Source of the DNA: Candidatus Dormiibacterota bacterium
GTDB lineage: Bacteria > Chloroflexota > Dormibacteria > CF-121
Reading direction: 5' to 3'
NCBI GenBank assembly: GCA_035544955.1
Contig: DASZZN010000012.1
Span: 1-64,000, forward strand
DNA length: 64,000 nt
The notes below the pieces were generated by a model. The model did no database searches, was not told the DNA's origin, and saw only the letters and a list, made by a program, of their open reading frames with translations. Positions 7,892 through 16,608 of this stretch are shown here, piece by piece (the stretch's first letter is position 1; each line of letters starts with the position of its first letter). The position numbers and the translations under genes are program-made.

Positions 7892-9036
7892 GATCGGTCC
7901 AGGGCCTTTACGTCGCGGCCGCCAATCAGCGCGAGCGTCAGATCGATCTCGGCCATCAGGTTGCGGATGACGCGCTCCACGCCGGTCTGGCCCGCGACCG
8001 CGAGCCCGTAGGCATAGGGCCGGCCCAGCAGGACGGCGTTCGCGCCTAGGGCGAGCGCCTTGATGACGTCGGCGCCGCGCCGGATCCCGCTGTCCATCAG
8101 CACCACCGTGTTGTCTCCCAGCGCGTCGCGAACCTCGACCAGCGCATCGAGCGCCGCGACGGCCCCATCCACCTGCCGGCCACCGTGGTTGGAAACGATG
8201 ACGCCCTGAAATCCGGCGTCGAGGACTCGCCGCGCGTCGTCGGCTCGCAGGACGCCCTTGGCGAGCAAAGGCAGGCGGGTCCGTTCGCGGAGCCACGCGA
8301 GGTCGTCCCAGCGTAGGCCCAGGTTGGAGAACATCCCGACCATGGCCGCTCCAGCGCCCCGCGGATCCTCTTCCGGCGAGACCGAAAGGCGCGAACGAAA
8401 CACCGGGTCGCTGGTGAATTGGCCGATGCCTTCGCCGAGGATGAACGGCAGGTACTGGTTTGCGAGATCCCGAACGCGCCAGCCCAGCTGCAGCGTGTCC
8501 AGGGTCAGGACGATCGCGGCATAGCCGGCCGCCTCCGCCCGGTGCACCAGGCTGGCCACCACCTCGCGGTCGTTCACCCAGTAGAGCTGATACCAGCGCG
8601 GCGCCGCGCCCATCGCCTCGGCGATCGCCTCCATCGGTGATGACGCTGCGGTACTGACGACCCATGGAACGCCTGAGGCCGCTGAGGCACGGGCGACCGC
8701 GAGGTCGCCGTCGGAACGGGCGGCGGCGAGCACGCCGACCGGCGCCAGAAAAAACGGCGCCGGCGACGACGTACCGAGCACGGTGACGTGGAGATCTCGC
8801 TGCTCGTTGCCGGCGAGCATCGCGGGACGCAAACGCCAGCGCCCGAAGGCGTCCAGGTTGGCCCGCATCGTCGACTCGCCGCCGGCACCGCCGGCGATGT
8901 AGTCGAAGGGGCCCGGCTCGAGGACCGCTTTGGCTCGGCGTTCCCACTCATCCGGGTCGAGGGGAAGGTCGTCCGCGCTACTGACGTAGATCTCGGCCTG
9001 CGTCGCCGGCCCAAACGGAAACGATGTCTCGGGCAT
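7870..9036 (-). CDS. FMN-dependent alpha-hydroxy-acid oxidase/dehydrogenase
   Basis: A 388-residue TIM-barrel of the lactate oxidase / lactate 2-monooxygenase / glycolate oxidase family. FDYIAGGAGGE near residue 39 and the C-terminal active-site motif VSNHGGRQVDGA (catalytic His and substrate-binding Arg) are intact; LLAKGVLRADDARR holds the FMN-binding Lys. MDSGIRRGADVIKALALGANAV is the phosphate-binding region. It would oxidise a 2-hydroxyacid to a 2-oxoacid. Gap to the thioesterase is three bases, so co-transcribed. Confidence 0.88.
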   Translation of the reverse strand: MPETSFPFGPATQAEIYVSSADDLPLDPDEWERRAKAVLEPGPFDYIAGGAGGESTMRANLDAFGRWRLRPAMLAGNEQRDLHVTVLGTSSPAPFFLAPVGVLAAARSDGDLAVARASAASGVPWVVSTAASSPMEAIAEAMGAAPRWYQLYWVNDREVVASLVHRAEAAGYAAIVLTLDTLQLGWRVRDLANQYLPFILGEGIGQFTSDPVFRSRLSVSPEEDPRGAGAAMVGMFSNLGLRWDDLAWLRERTRLPLLAKGVLRADDARRVLDAGFQGVIVSNHGGRQVDGAVAALDALVEVRDALGDNTVVLMDSGIRRGADVIKALALGANAVLLGRPYAYGLAVAGQTGVERVIRNLMAEIDLTLALIGGRDVKALDRSWITLRP

Positions 9037-9039
9037 CGA

Positions 9040-9546
9040 TCAGCTGGAGACGGGCCTGGCCGGACCGCGACGCGCGCGATGCGGCTCGTCTCGCAGGTCG
9101 ATGGTGATGTTCGTGGCGCGGCAGCTCGCCAGCAGCGTGCCGTCCTCGTCATGCAGCTCGGACGCGGCGAAGGTCACTCGTCGAGTCTTGCGCACGACCC
9201 AGCCGGTCGCGCGGATTCGCCCCGGCCGGGTCGGCCGATAGAACTCCGTCCTCAGGTCGGCGGTGAGGTAGACCTCGTCCCGGTCGAGAAGGCTCCAGGT
9301 CGCGCTGCCCATGGCGCTGTCGAGGATGGCGGTCACCATGCCGCCGTGGACGATCCAGCCGTCGCCCGCCGGAAATGCCTGATCGCTGTTCGGCTCCCAC
9401 TCCAGCACGGCGCGTCCTGCCTCGAGCTCGGCACGCCGCCAGCCGAGCGCATTCCAGATCCCCGGCTCCCCCGGCGTTGGTTGTTGCCACGAGTCCATTT
9501 CTGCGAACCGCTCGCCAGGGCGAAAGCCAGTGTCCGCGGTTGTCAT
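9040..9546 (-). CDS. PaaI-type acyl-CoA thioesterase
   Basis: A 168-residue hot-dog thioesterase. The motif GDGWIVHGGMVTAILDSAMG (about residues 62-81) carries the HGG and Asp typical of the PaaI/4HBT group, followed by ADLRTEFYRPTRPGRIRATG. The ATG at 9546 shares ATGA with the stop of the acyl-CoA ligase. Likely releases dead-end acyl-CoA intermediates of this pathway. The frame is open upstream to 10197, but that part is a shadow of the ligase gene. Confidence 0.82.
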   Translation of the reverse strand: MTTADTGFRPGERFAEMDSWQQPTPGEPGIWNALGWRRAELEAGRAVLEWEPNSDQAFPAGDGWIVHGGMVTAILDSAMGSATWSLLDRDEVYLTADLRTEFYRPTRPGRIRATGWVVRKTRRVTFAASELHDEDGTLLASCRATNITIDLRDEPHRARRGPARPVSS

Positions 9547-11111
9547 GACGCGGTCCGCGTCCGTTCTTGTTCCACCAGCACACGGCGCAGGATTTTCCCC
9601 GAAGGGCTCTTCGGGATCTGACTCACGATCTCGAGCTGCCGGATCTTCTTGTACGGCGCCACCTGCTGGTTCACGAATGCGATCAGCTCGTCCGGCGTGA
9701 CGGCACCCTTGAGCACGACCAGCGCCTTTGGTACTTCGCCGGCTTCCCGATCGGGGCATGGGATCACCGCGGCGTCGGCCACGGCCGGGTGCGTGAGGAG
9801 AAGTCCCTCGAGCTCGGCGGGCGCGACCTGGTATCCCTTGTACTTGATGAGCTCCTTGAGCCGGTCCACGACATGCAGGTAGCCATCGGCATCCACGGAC
9901 CCGATGTCCCCGGTATGCAGCCAACCTTGCGCATCGAGCATGGCCGCGGTCGCCTCCGGATTGTTGAGGTACCCCGTCATCACCTGGGGTCCGCGGATCC
10001 ACACTTCCCCTTGCCCTCCCGGTCCTAGCTCGGCCCCGCTCGCGGGATCCATGACCTTGCATTCCGTGTTCGGGATGAGGAGGCCGGCCGAGCCGCCGCG
10101 CCGCTTCAAGGGCTCGACGGGCGTGGTCGACACCACGGGGCTCGTTTCGGTGAGCCCGTATCCCTGGGCGACGAAGCATTTCAGGCGGTCGCCGCACGCC
10201 TGCTCAACATTGGCGTCGAGCGGGGCGGCGCCCGAGTTGATCGAGAGCAAGGCGTGCAGGTCATATCGGGCGACCAATGGGTGCTTGGCCAGGGCCAGAA
10301 CGATGGGTGGCACGACGTTGGCGCGCGTGATCGCGTAGTCCTGCATCAGCCGGAGGAAGAGTTCCAGGTCGAAGCGGGGCATGGTGACGATGGTCACGCC
10401 CTGGTAGAGGCTGATGTTCAGCAGCACCGTGAAGCCGTAGATGTGGTAGAAGGGCAGGACCGCGATCGAGCGTTCGTCCTCGGTGGCCTGAACGACCGCG
10501 GAGGTCTGCACGATGTTCGCGACCAGGTTTCGGTGGGTGAGCATGACACCCTTCGGCAGGCCGGTCGTCCCGCTCGAGTAGGGCAGCGCCACGAGGTCCT
10601 TCCGGGGATCGATCGCCACGGTCGGGACCGCGTCCTCCGCTTCCATCAACGCCGCGAACGGCGTGGCCCCTGGCGCCTCGCCAAAGACGAAAATCTCCTC
10701 GACCTTTGCCTGGCGTGCCGCCTCGAGCGCGTGGTCGAGGAGTTGGGGGACGGTGACGAGGTACTTCGCTTTGGCGTCGTTGAGCTGAAGCGCGAGCTCG
10801 CGAGGCGTCGACAATGGATTTGAGGTCGTCGCGATCCCACCAAGCGTGGCGACCCCGTGCAAGGCGACCGCGTACTCGGGAACGTTCGGGCTGTAGATCG
10901 CGAAGACGTCGCCTTTTTTGAACCCACGGCGCGCGAGGCTGGCCGCCACCCGGCGGACTGACCTGGCCAACTCTGCGTACGTGAGCGTGCGTCCGGTCGG
11001 CCCATCGATCAGCGCCGGCTTGTTCCCCAGCGCGGCGGCACCGGCGAGCACGAAGGCCGGCAGCGAGATATCCGGGATGTCGACATCCGGGTAGGGGCTT
11101 CGGAAGATCAC
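9543..11111 (-). CDS. AMP-forming acyl-CoA ligase (4-coumarate-CoA ligase-like)
   Basis: A 522-residue ANL-superfamily ligase. Motifs: the P-loop YSSGTTGLPKGVMLTHRN (about residue 180), QGYGLTETSP (about residue 330), the hinge GWLHTGDIGSVDADGYLHVVDR (about residue 410) and the catalytic Lys in PKSPSGKILRR close to the C-terminus. The 4CL-like architecture suggests an aromatic, phenylpropanoid-like or medium-chain carboxylic acid. It is the CoA-activating entry step for the acid imported by the Liv-type transporter nearby (inference). Confidence 0.9.
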   Translation of the reverse strand: MIFRSPYPDVDIPDISLPAFVLAGAAALGNKPALIDGPTGRTLTYAELARSVRRVAASLARRGFKKGDVFAIYSPNVPEYAVALHGVATLGGIATTSNPLSTPRELALQLNDAKAKYLVTVPQLLDHALEAARQAKVEEIFVFGEAPGATPFAALMEAEDAVPTVAIDPRKDLVALPYSSGTTGLPKGVMLTHRNLVANIVQTSAVVQATEDERSIAVLPFYHIYGFTVLLNISLYQGVTIVTMPRFDLELFLRLMQDYAITRANVVPPIVLALAKHPLVARYDLHALLSINSGAAPLDANVEQACGDRLKCFVAQGYGLTETSPVVSTTPVEPLKRRGGSAGLLIPNTECKVMDPASGAELGPGGQGEVWIRGPQVMTGYLNNPEATAAMLDAQGWLHTGDIGSVDADGYLHVVDRLKELIKYKGYQVAPAELEGLLLTHPAVADAAVIPCPDREAGEVPKALVVLKGAVTPDELIAFVNQQVAPYKKIRQLEIVSQIPKSPSGKILRRVLVEQERTRTAS

Positions 11112-11124
11112 GTGCGCATCCCGG

Positions 11125-12291
11125 TCAGCTCCATGCGCGGAGCGTAGCGTGTCCCTTCAAGAGGTTGCGCGCGATCGACCGTCGCTGGATCTCATCGGTT
11201 CCCTCGTAAATCCGGTAGACGCGCACATCGCGCATCACGCGTTCGATCGGCATCTCTTTCGTGTAGCCCATCCCGCCGTGGATCTGCATCACCCGGTCGA
11301 CGACCCGCCAGATCATGCCGGCGCCCGCCAGCTTCGCCATCGACGCCTCGTGCCGAGCGTCCCCACCCTGGTCGGCCTTCCAGGCGGCATTGAGCACCAG
11401 CCACTTCACCTGCTCGATCTCGACGGCGCTGTCGGCCAGCATCCACTGGATCGCCTGGTACTCGGCGATCGGGCGGCCAAACGCGATCCGCTGGCGCGAA
11501 TAATCCAGCGCCATCTCGAGCAGCCGTTGCGCCTGGCCGATGGCCCGGGCCGGGATGATGATCCGGCCCTGGCCAATCCAGGCCATGGCGAGCTGGAAGC
11601 CCTTTCCGACTTCACCGAGGACGTTGTCATCGGGGACGCGGACCCCGTCGAAGCTGATCTCCGCCGGCCGCCACGCGCCCATCGTCTGGATCGGCTGGCT
11701 GCTCCATCCCATCGCTCGATCAACGAGGAACGCGGTGACGCCACCCTGGTGACCCTTCCCCCTGTCGGTGACGGCAAAGACGATCGCGAAGTCCGCTTCG
11801 AGACCATTCGTGATGAAGACCTTCCGGCCGTTGAGGACCCAGTCCGAGCCGTCGCGGACCGCCGGCATCTGGATGTTGGTCGCGTCCGAGCCGGTGTCGG
11901 GCTCGGTCAACGCAAAGCAACTTGTTCGATCGCCGTCGATGGTGGGGCAGAGGTACCGCTGCTTTTGCTCGGCGTTGCAAGAGTAAAGAATGTTATCCGC
12001 GTGTCCTCCGTAAGAGAAGGGGATCAGCGCTCTCGACGTCTCCATGCTGATCAGCGAGGTCATCAGCAGACCGAGGTTGGCGCCCCCGTATTCTTCCGGC
12101 GTCAGGAGGCCCCAGAGCCCAGCCGTTTTTGCCCGCTGCTGCAGCCGGCGGATGTCAGCGGGCTCCGGAAAGGACCGGCCGTCGAGTTCGGCGCGCTGCG
12201 CCTCCGCCTCCAGCGGCAACAGCTCCTTGGTCACGAACTCGCGGACCGTTCCCAGGATCATCCGCTGTTCGTTGGTCAGCCCGAAATCCAT
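11125..12291 (-). CDS. acyl-CoA dehydrogenase
   Basis: A 388-residue flavoprotein of the acyl-CoA dehydrogenase family. CFALTEPDTGSDATNIQM is the FAD-binding signature, QIHGGMGYTKEMPIERVMRDVRVYRIYEGTDEIQ-type C-terminus holds the YEGT catalytic-base region. First gene of a nine-gene minus-strand operon; it is divergent from the TetR gene across an operator palindrome. Substrate is presumably the CoA ester made by the downstream ligase. Confidence 0.9.
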   Translation of the reverse strand: MDFGLTNEQRMILGTVREFVTKELLPLEAEAQRAELDGRSFPEPADIRRLQQRAKTAGLWGLLTPEEYGGANLGLLMTSLISMETSRALIPFSYGGHADNILYSCNAEQKQRYLCPTIDGDRTSCFALTEPDTGSDATNIQMPAVRDGSDWVLNGRKVFITNGLEADFAIVFAVTDRGKGHQGGVTAFLVDRAMGWSSQPIQTMGAWRPAEISFDGVRVPDDNVLGEVGKGFQLAMAWIGQGRIIIPARAIGQAQRLLEMALDYSRQRIAFGRPIAEYQAIQWMLADSAVEIEQVKWLVLNAAWKADQGGDARHEASMAKLAGAGMIWRVVDRVMQIHGGMGYTKEMPIERVMRDVRVYRIYEGTDEIQRRSIARNLLKGHATLRAWS

Positions 12292-12346
12292 AGTCCGTTC
12301 CCCTTAATGTCTCCCCGCTCTTTCACGCCGGAGCGGGGCCCCTACT

Positions 12347-12368
12347 CCCTAACGATCGTTCGATCGAC
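12347..12368. promoter_or_regulatory. TetR operator, copy 1 (acd operon / tetR)
   Basis: CCCTAACGATCGTTCGATC lies between the divergent acyl-CoA dehydrogenase and TetR genes and contains the palindrome AACGATCGTT (12351-12360). The same 19-base element, with one difference in this stretch (T to A), occurs reversed at 13071-13089 upstream of the importer operon. A TATGAT -10 candidate for tetR is at 12385-12390. Confidence 0.75.
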
Positions 12369-12409
12369 AATATGAACTGGCCAGTATGATGCTGTCAAGG
12401 GAAGGGGCG

Positions 12410-13027
12410 ATGAGGAACGTCGACCGGGCAACGCTGGGTGGCACTCTACGGATCGACCAGGTCCTCGAATCCGCCACGCGGCTCTTTACCGAGAAGGGGT
12501 ACGAGGCCGCCAGCGTGCGCGATCTCGCGGCCGAGTTGGAGATCCGGCCGTCTTCGCTCTATCATCATTTCCCCGGAAAGCAGCACATCCTCTTCGCGAT
12601 CTGTATGCGAATGCAGACGGACTTCAACGCCGAGGTGATGCCCGAGCTGGTCGCCAACCGGCCGCCTGAGGAGGCGATCGCGTCCGCCGTTCGCCGGCAT
12701 GTTCTCTTCGGGCACCGGCGGAAAGGAGAGGTTGTGGTCAACATCCGCGAGCGCCGCAGCCTGCCGGCGAACCAACTCGCCCAGGTCAACGGCCTGCGCC
12801 GCGAGTACCGGAATACGATGGCCCTCGTGATCGACGCCGGTTGCGCGCAGGGCGTCTTTCGGGTAGAGGATTCCAAGCTCGCCGCGATGGCGATCGTCGA
12901 CATGATCAACGGCTTGCCTCACTGGTACAAACCGCGCGACGAACAGGATCTCGAGCGGGTGGCGGACCTCTACGCGCGCGCCGCGCTGGCGTTGCTCCGA
13001 GGCTGGGAGACCAACCGCACGAGCTGA
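12410..13027 (+). CDS. TetR-family regulator of the acyl-CoA/importer regulon
   Basis: A 205-residue TetR protein. The HTH is at residues 20-55: VLESATRLFTEKGYEAASVRD then PSSLYHHFPGKQHIL. The rest is a helical ligand-binding domain of the kind that senses acyl-CoAs (FadR/PaaR-like groups). I prefer ATG at 12410, preceded by AAGGGAAGG, because the earlier ATG at 12386 overlaps the likely -10 element. Operators on both sides suggest it represses its own gene, the catabolic operon and the importer. Confidence 0.85.
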   Translation: MRNVDRATLGGTLRIDQVLESATRLFTEKGYEAASVRDLAAELEIRPSSLYHHFPGKQHILFAICMRMQTDFNAEVMPELVANRPPEEAIASAVRRHVLFGHRRKGEVVVNIRERRSLPANQLAQVNGLRREYRNTMALVIDAGCAQGVFRVEDSKLAAMAIVDMINGLPHWYKPRDEQDLERVADLYARAALALLRGWETNRTS

Positions 13028-13038
13028 GCCGCGGCGTC

Positions 13039-13066
13039 TTGACTTGACCCTTCGTCGGTGCATACT
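13039..13066 (+). promoter_or_regulatory. promoter of the Liv-type importer operon
   Basis: TTGACT at 13039-13044 and CATACT at 13061-13066 with a 16-base spacer. The operator copy begins five bases downstream, across the transcription start, the expected site for repression. Confidence 0.6.
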
Positions 13067-13070
13067 GTCT

Positions 13071-13089
13071 GATCGAACGTTCGTTAGGG
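13071..13089. promoter_or_regulatory. TetR operator, copy 2 (importer operon)
   Basis: GATCGAACGTTCGTTAGGG is the reverse complement of CCCTAACGAACGTTCGATC and matches copy 1 at 18 of 19 positions. It contains the perfect palindrome CGAACGTTCG. The identity of the two flanking copies links importer and acyl-CoA genes into one regulon. Confidence 0.75.
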
Positions 13090-13100
13090 AGAAGAAAAGG

Positions 13101-13895
13101 GTGGGAGAGCTTTCGCGGCCAACCCTCGAGGTTGCAGACCTGACCGTCCGCTTTGGGGGGATCCTGGCGCTGGATCAGGTCTCCCTTCGTATCGATGCGG
13201 GTGAAGTTGTCGCGATCATCGGACCCAACGGCGCCGGCAAGACGACGCTCTTCAACGCCGTCTGCGGATTCCTGCGTCCCGATTCTGGCAGGATCAATTA
13301 CCGTGGCGAGGCGCTGCTCGGCACGGCACCCCATCGCCTGGCCCGGTTGGGCATTGCCCGCACGCTTCAGGGGCTTGGGCTCTGGCCCGGGCTTTCGGTC
13401 CAGGAGAATGTCGTGGCCGGGTCGAATCTGCGTCCGAGCCTGCTGGCGTCGCTGCTCGCCCTGCCGAGCTCGGATCGGATCGAGGCCGAGCTCGCCTCGA
13501 AGGCCCACGAAATCCTCGATCGGCTCGGCATCGCCGGCTACGCGAGCGCCTACCCGGCAACGCTTTCCTACGGCGTACAGAAACGGGTCATCATCGCTCG
13601 GGCCCTCATGGCGGAGCCGTCGCTGCTGCTGTTGGACGAGCCCGTCAGCGGCCTATCTGCTCAGGACATCGACGATCTCGCCCAGCTGATCACGCAGCTT
13701 CGCAACCGCATGTGCGTCGCCGTCGTCGAGCACCACCTGGATTTCGTGATGGCGATCTCTGACCGCATCGTCGTGCTCAACGTGGGCCGCGTGATCGCGT
13801 CAGGCACACCGAAGGAGATCCGGGGCAATCCGCAGGTGGCGACGGCCTATCTCGGCGAGGATGTCCCCACGCCGGAGGCATCGCCTGGTGCTTGA
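13101..13895 (+). CDS. livG: branched-chain-type ABC importer ATPase (LivG-like)
   Basis: A 264-residue ATPase of the hydrophobic amino-acid/carboxylate uptake family. Walker A GPNGAGKTTL (about residue 40), variant signature LSYGVQKRV usual in LivG proteins, Walker B LLLLDEPVSGL, and H-loop VVEHHLDFVM. Start GTG at 13101 has an AGAAGAAAAGG ribosome site. Partner of the LivF-like ATPase whose start overlaps its stop. In this context it more likely imports an aromatic or aliphatic acid than leucine (inference). Confidence 0.85.
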   Translation: MGELSRPTLEVADLTVRFGGILALDQVSLRIDAGEVVAIIGPNGAGKTTLFNAVCGFLRPDSGRINYRGEALLGTAPHRLARLGIARTLQGLGLWPGLSVQENVVAGSNLRPSLLASLLALPSSDRIEAELASKAHEILDRLGIAGYASAYPATLSYGVQKRVIIARALMAEPSLLLLDEPVSGLSAQDIDDLAQLITQLRNRMCVAVVEHHLDFVMAISDRIVVLNVGRVIASGTPKEIRGNPQVATAYLGEDVPTPEASPGA

Positions 13896-14595
13896 GGTCA
13901 TCGACCTCACCGTCGCCTACGGTCCGGTGGTCGCGCTGCACGGTGTTTCCCTCGCGGTAGCCGACGGGTCGATGACGGCGGTCCTCGGTGCCAACGGCGC
14001 CGGCAAGACGACCCTAGTTCGGACGATCTCCGGCCTGACGCGGCCGCGGAGCGGGTCGGTCCGCCTCGACGGTCGCGATATCACGCGCCTCGCCCCCGAT
14101 GAGATCGCGCGCCTCGGGGTCGCGCATGTGCCCCAGGGTCAGGGCGTCCTCGCCGAGCTGACGGTGGACGAGAACCTCCGGCTCGGGGGTCTCTGGCGGC
14201 GGGATCCACCGGACCAGCGAAAGGCGCTGGCCGAGGCCTACGACCTCTTCCCCCCGCTGGCCAGCCGGCGGCACCTGGCGGCCTTCAGCCTTTCGGGGGG
14301 CGAACGGCAGATGCTGTCGGTCGGTCGGGCGCTGGTCGCGCGCGCCCGGGTGCTCCTCCTCGATGAGCCGTCGCTCGGGCTCGCCCGGCTCGTGCTCGTC
14401 CAGATCATGGCTCGCATCAGGGCGCTGGTCACGGAGCGCGGACTGACCGTGCTCCTGATCGAACAGAACGCAAAGAGTGCCTTGTCAGTGGCCGACGAAG
14501 GCATCGTGCTTCACCTGGGGAAGGTGGTGGCTCGGGGCCGAGCCCACCAGCTCCTGAGCGAGGAGGGACTTCGCCATGCCTACCTGGGTTTTTGA
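13888..14595 (+). CDS. livF: branched-chain-type ABC importer ATPase (LivF-like)
   Basis: A 235-residue second ATPase: Walker A GANGAGKTTLVR, signature LSGGERQM, Walker B VLLLDEPSLGLA, H-loop LLIEQNAKSAL. The GTG at 13888 overlaps the livG stop by eight bases. Ends one codon-length before livH. Confidence 0.88.
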   Translation: MLEVIDLTVAYGPVVALHGVSLAVADGSMTAVLGANGAGKTTLVRTISGLTRPRSGSVRLDGRDITRLAPDEIARLGVAHVPQGQGVLAELTVDENLRLGGLWRRDPPDQRKALAEAYDLFPPLASRRHLAAFSLSGGERQMLSVGRALVARARVLLLDEPSLGLARLVLVQIMARIRALVTERGLTVLLIEQNAKSALSVADEGIVLHLGKVVARGRAHQLLSEEGLRHAYLGF

Positions 14596-14598
14596 GTC

Positions 14599-15477
14599 GT
14601 GAGCCGGTTTATCGTCCTGACCCTGACGGGCCTGACCCAGGGCGCGATCTACGCCGCCATGGCGCTCGCCCTGGTGATGATCTGGCGTGCCACGAAGGTC
14701 ATCAACTTCGCCCAGGGCGCGATGGCGATGTTCACCACCTACCTCGCGCTCTTCGCCGTCGATCGCGGTGCCCCCTATTGGGTGGCGTTCGCGGTTGCCC
14801 TGATGAGCGGGTTGCTGCTCGGCGCGGTCACCGAGCGCGTCATCGTTCGCCCCGTCGAGTCGGCGCCTCCTCTCAACGTGGTCATCCTGACGCTGGGGCT
14901 GCTGCTCTTCCTCGAGGCCCTCGCTCCCATGCTCTTCGGTGGCCAGATCAAGTCCTTCCCTCCCGCCTTCTCGATTGTCGGCCTGCATGTCGGAAACTCG
15001 CAGGTCGCCTTCTCTCCGTTCGATGCCTTCACGCTGGGCGCAGTCCTTAGCGTCATGGTCCTTCTTTTTGTGCTCTTCCAAAGGACCAACCTGGGCCTGC
15101 GGATGCGCGCCTCGGCCTTCAATCCCGAAGTCTCGGGCCTTCTCGGTATCCGGGTCGGACGAATGCTCACCCTGGGGTGGGCGCTCGCGTCGCTGGTCGG
15201 GGCGCTTGCCGGCGTCTTGATTGCGCCCTCGCTCCTGCTCTATCCCAACTTCATGGACGATGTCCTGGTCTTCGGTTTCACCGGGGCGGTGATCGGCGGA
15301 CTCGATAGCGCGGTGGGCGCCGTCGTCGGCGGGTTGCTGATGGGATTTGCCCTCAGTTATGTTGGTGGCTATTTTGGCTCCGACCTCGAAACCGTGGGGG
15401 CCCTGGTCATCCTCATCGCGGTGCTGATGGTGAGGCCGCGCGGCCTCTTCGCCGTGCAGCGGCTTCGGCAGGTCTGA
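14599..15477 (+). CDS. livH: ABC importer permease (LivH-like)
   Basis: A 292-residue polytopic membrane protein with about eight hydrophobic helices. LTGLTQGAIYAAMALALVMIWRATKVINFAQG is the typical LivH N-terminus, and GLRMRASAFNPEVSGLLGI is the cytoplasmic coupling loop region. Starts at GTG 14599, three bases after livF. Confidence 0.88.
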   Translation: MSRFIVLTLTGLTQGAIYAAMALALVMIWRATKVINFAQGAMAMFTTYLALFAVDRGAPYWVAFAVALMSGLLLGAVTERVIVRPVESAPPLNVVILTLGLLLFLEALAPMLFGGQIKSFPPAFSIVGLHVGNSQVAFSPFDAFTLGAVLSVMVLLFVLFQRTNLGLRMRASAFNPEVSGLLGIRVGRMLTLGWALASLVGALAGVLIAPSLLLYPNFMDDVLVFGFTGAVIGGLDSAVGAVVGGLLMGFALSYVGGYFGSDLETVGALVILIAVLMVRPRGLFAVQRLRQV

Positions 15478-15478
15478 G

Positions 15479-16567
15479 ATGGTGGCCGTCCGTTCGCGCG
15501 TGGATCGCATGGTCAGCCCAACCCTGAGTCGACACCTGCTGATCGCGCTGGGAGCGGCCGTCGTACTGCTGCTGCTCAGCGCGCAGATTGGAGCCTACGC
15601 CGACTACAACCTGACCGCGGTCGCCATCTTCGCGGTCGCGGCTGCCGGCCTCACGCTGCTGACGGGGCTGAACGGGCAGCTGTCGCTGGGTCACGGCGCG
15701 TTGATGGCTGTCGGCGCGTACACCGCCTCATTGCTGCTGAAGGATCATCGCCAGTTTCCCGTCATCGTGGTCCTGCTGATCGCGGTACTGAGCACCGGGC
15801 TCATCGGCATCGTGTTCGGGTATGCCGCGGCCCGCCTGCGTGGTCCCTACCTCGCGGGTGCGACGCTCACGCTCGCGGTCGCGCTGCCTCAGGTGGCGAC
15901 CCGCTACAAGAGCATCTTCGGCGGCGATACTGGCCTGACCGTGCCGCCATCCGCACCCCCCGATTGGCTGGGCGCCGACTTTCCGGCTGAGCGCTGGCTC
16001 GCATGGATCGCTTTCGCCGCCGCGCTGATGACAATGCTGCTGCTGGCCAACCTGCTCCGCACCGCTCCCGGCCGTGCCTTCAAGGCGGTACGCGACAATG
16101 AAGCGGCCGCGGCCCTCGCCGGCATCGATGTCGCTCGCACGCAGGTGCTCGCCTTCGTGATCAGCGCGGCGTGTGCGGGCCTGGCGGGCGCGCTCTTCGC
16201 GTACTGGTCCGGGATCACGTCGCCGGCCGGATTCAGCCTCAGCCTTTCCTTGCAACTGATCACCGCCATCGTCATCGGCGGGTTGGGCAGCCTGGCCGGT
16301 GCCGTCTGGGGCTCCGTCGTGCTGGTCTACCTTCCGTGGCTCACCAGTGGCATGGCGAGCACGCTGAAACTTCCGAGCTCCGTCGCCGACAATCTGCCGC
16401 TCGCGATTTACGGCGGCATCCTTGTGATCGCCATGCTTGTGGCTCCCCATGGCATCCAGGGTGCCCTACAGCGGATTCTCGCAATCGGCCGGGCTCGCTG
16501 GGGACACTCCCCGGGGGGTGGGCAAAAGGGGGTGGTGGATTGGGACGATCCCGCACCAGGTACCTAG
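15479..16567 (+). CDS. livM: ABC importer permease (LivM-like)
   Basis: A 362-residue permease with about ten hydrophobic segments; LLTGLNGQLSLGHGALMAVGAY is the LivM signature and GRAFKAVRDNEAAAALAGIDV the EAA-like coupling loop. ATG at 15479 follows the livH stop by one base. A proline/glycine-rich tail of about 30 residues after the last helix is longer than usual. Confidence 0.87.
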   Translation: MVAVRSRVDRMVSPTLSRHLLIALGAAVVLLLLSAQIGAYADYNLTAVAIFAVAAAGLTLLTGLNGQLSLGHGALMAVGAYTASLLLKDHRQFPVIVVLLIAVLSTGLIGIVFGYAAARLRGPYLAGATLTLAVALPQVATRYKSIFGGDTGLTVPPSAPPDWLGADFPAERWLAWIAFAAALMTMLLLANLLRTAPGRAFKAVRDNEAAAALAGIDVARTQVLAFVISAACAGLAGALFAYWSGITSPAGFSLSLSLQLITAIVIGGLGSLAGAVWGSVVLVYLPWLTSGMASTLKLPSSVADNLPLAIYGGILVIAMLVAPHGIQGALQRILAIGRARWGHSPGGGQKGVVDWDDPAPGT

Positions 16568-16608
16568 TCGCCGAGACCCCGCACCCCGTATAAAGGAAGG
16601 AGGTTCGA

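Noticed and set aside
12386-12409. Earlier ATG for the TetR gene
   Set aside because: It overlaps the TATGAT -10 element and has no ribosome site.
14485-15510. 341-codon minus-strand open frame opposite livH
   Set aside because: Very His/Asp/Arg-rich antisense translation of membrane-helix codons.
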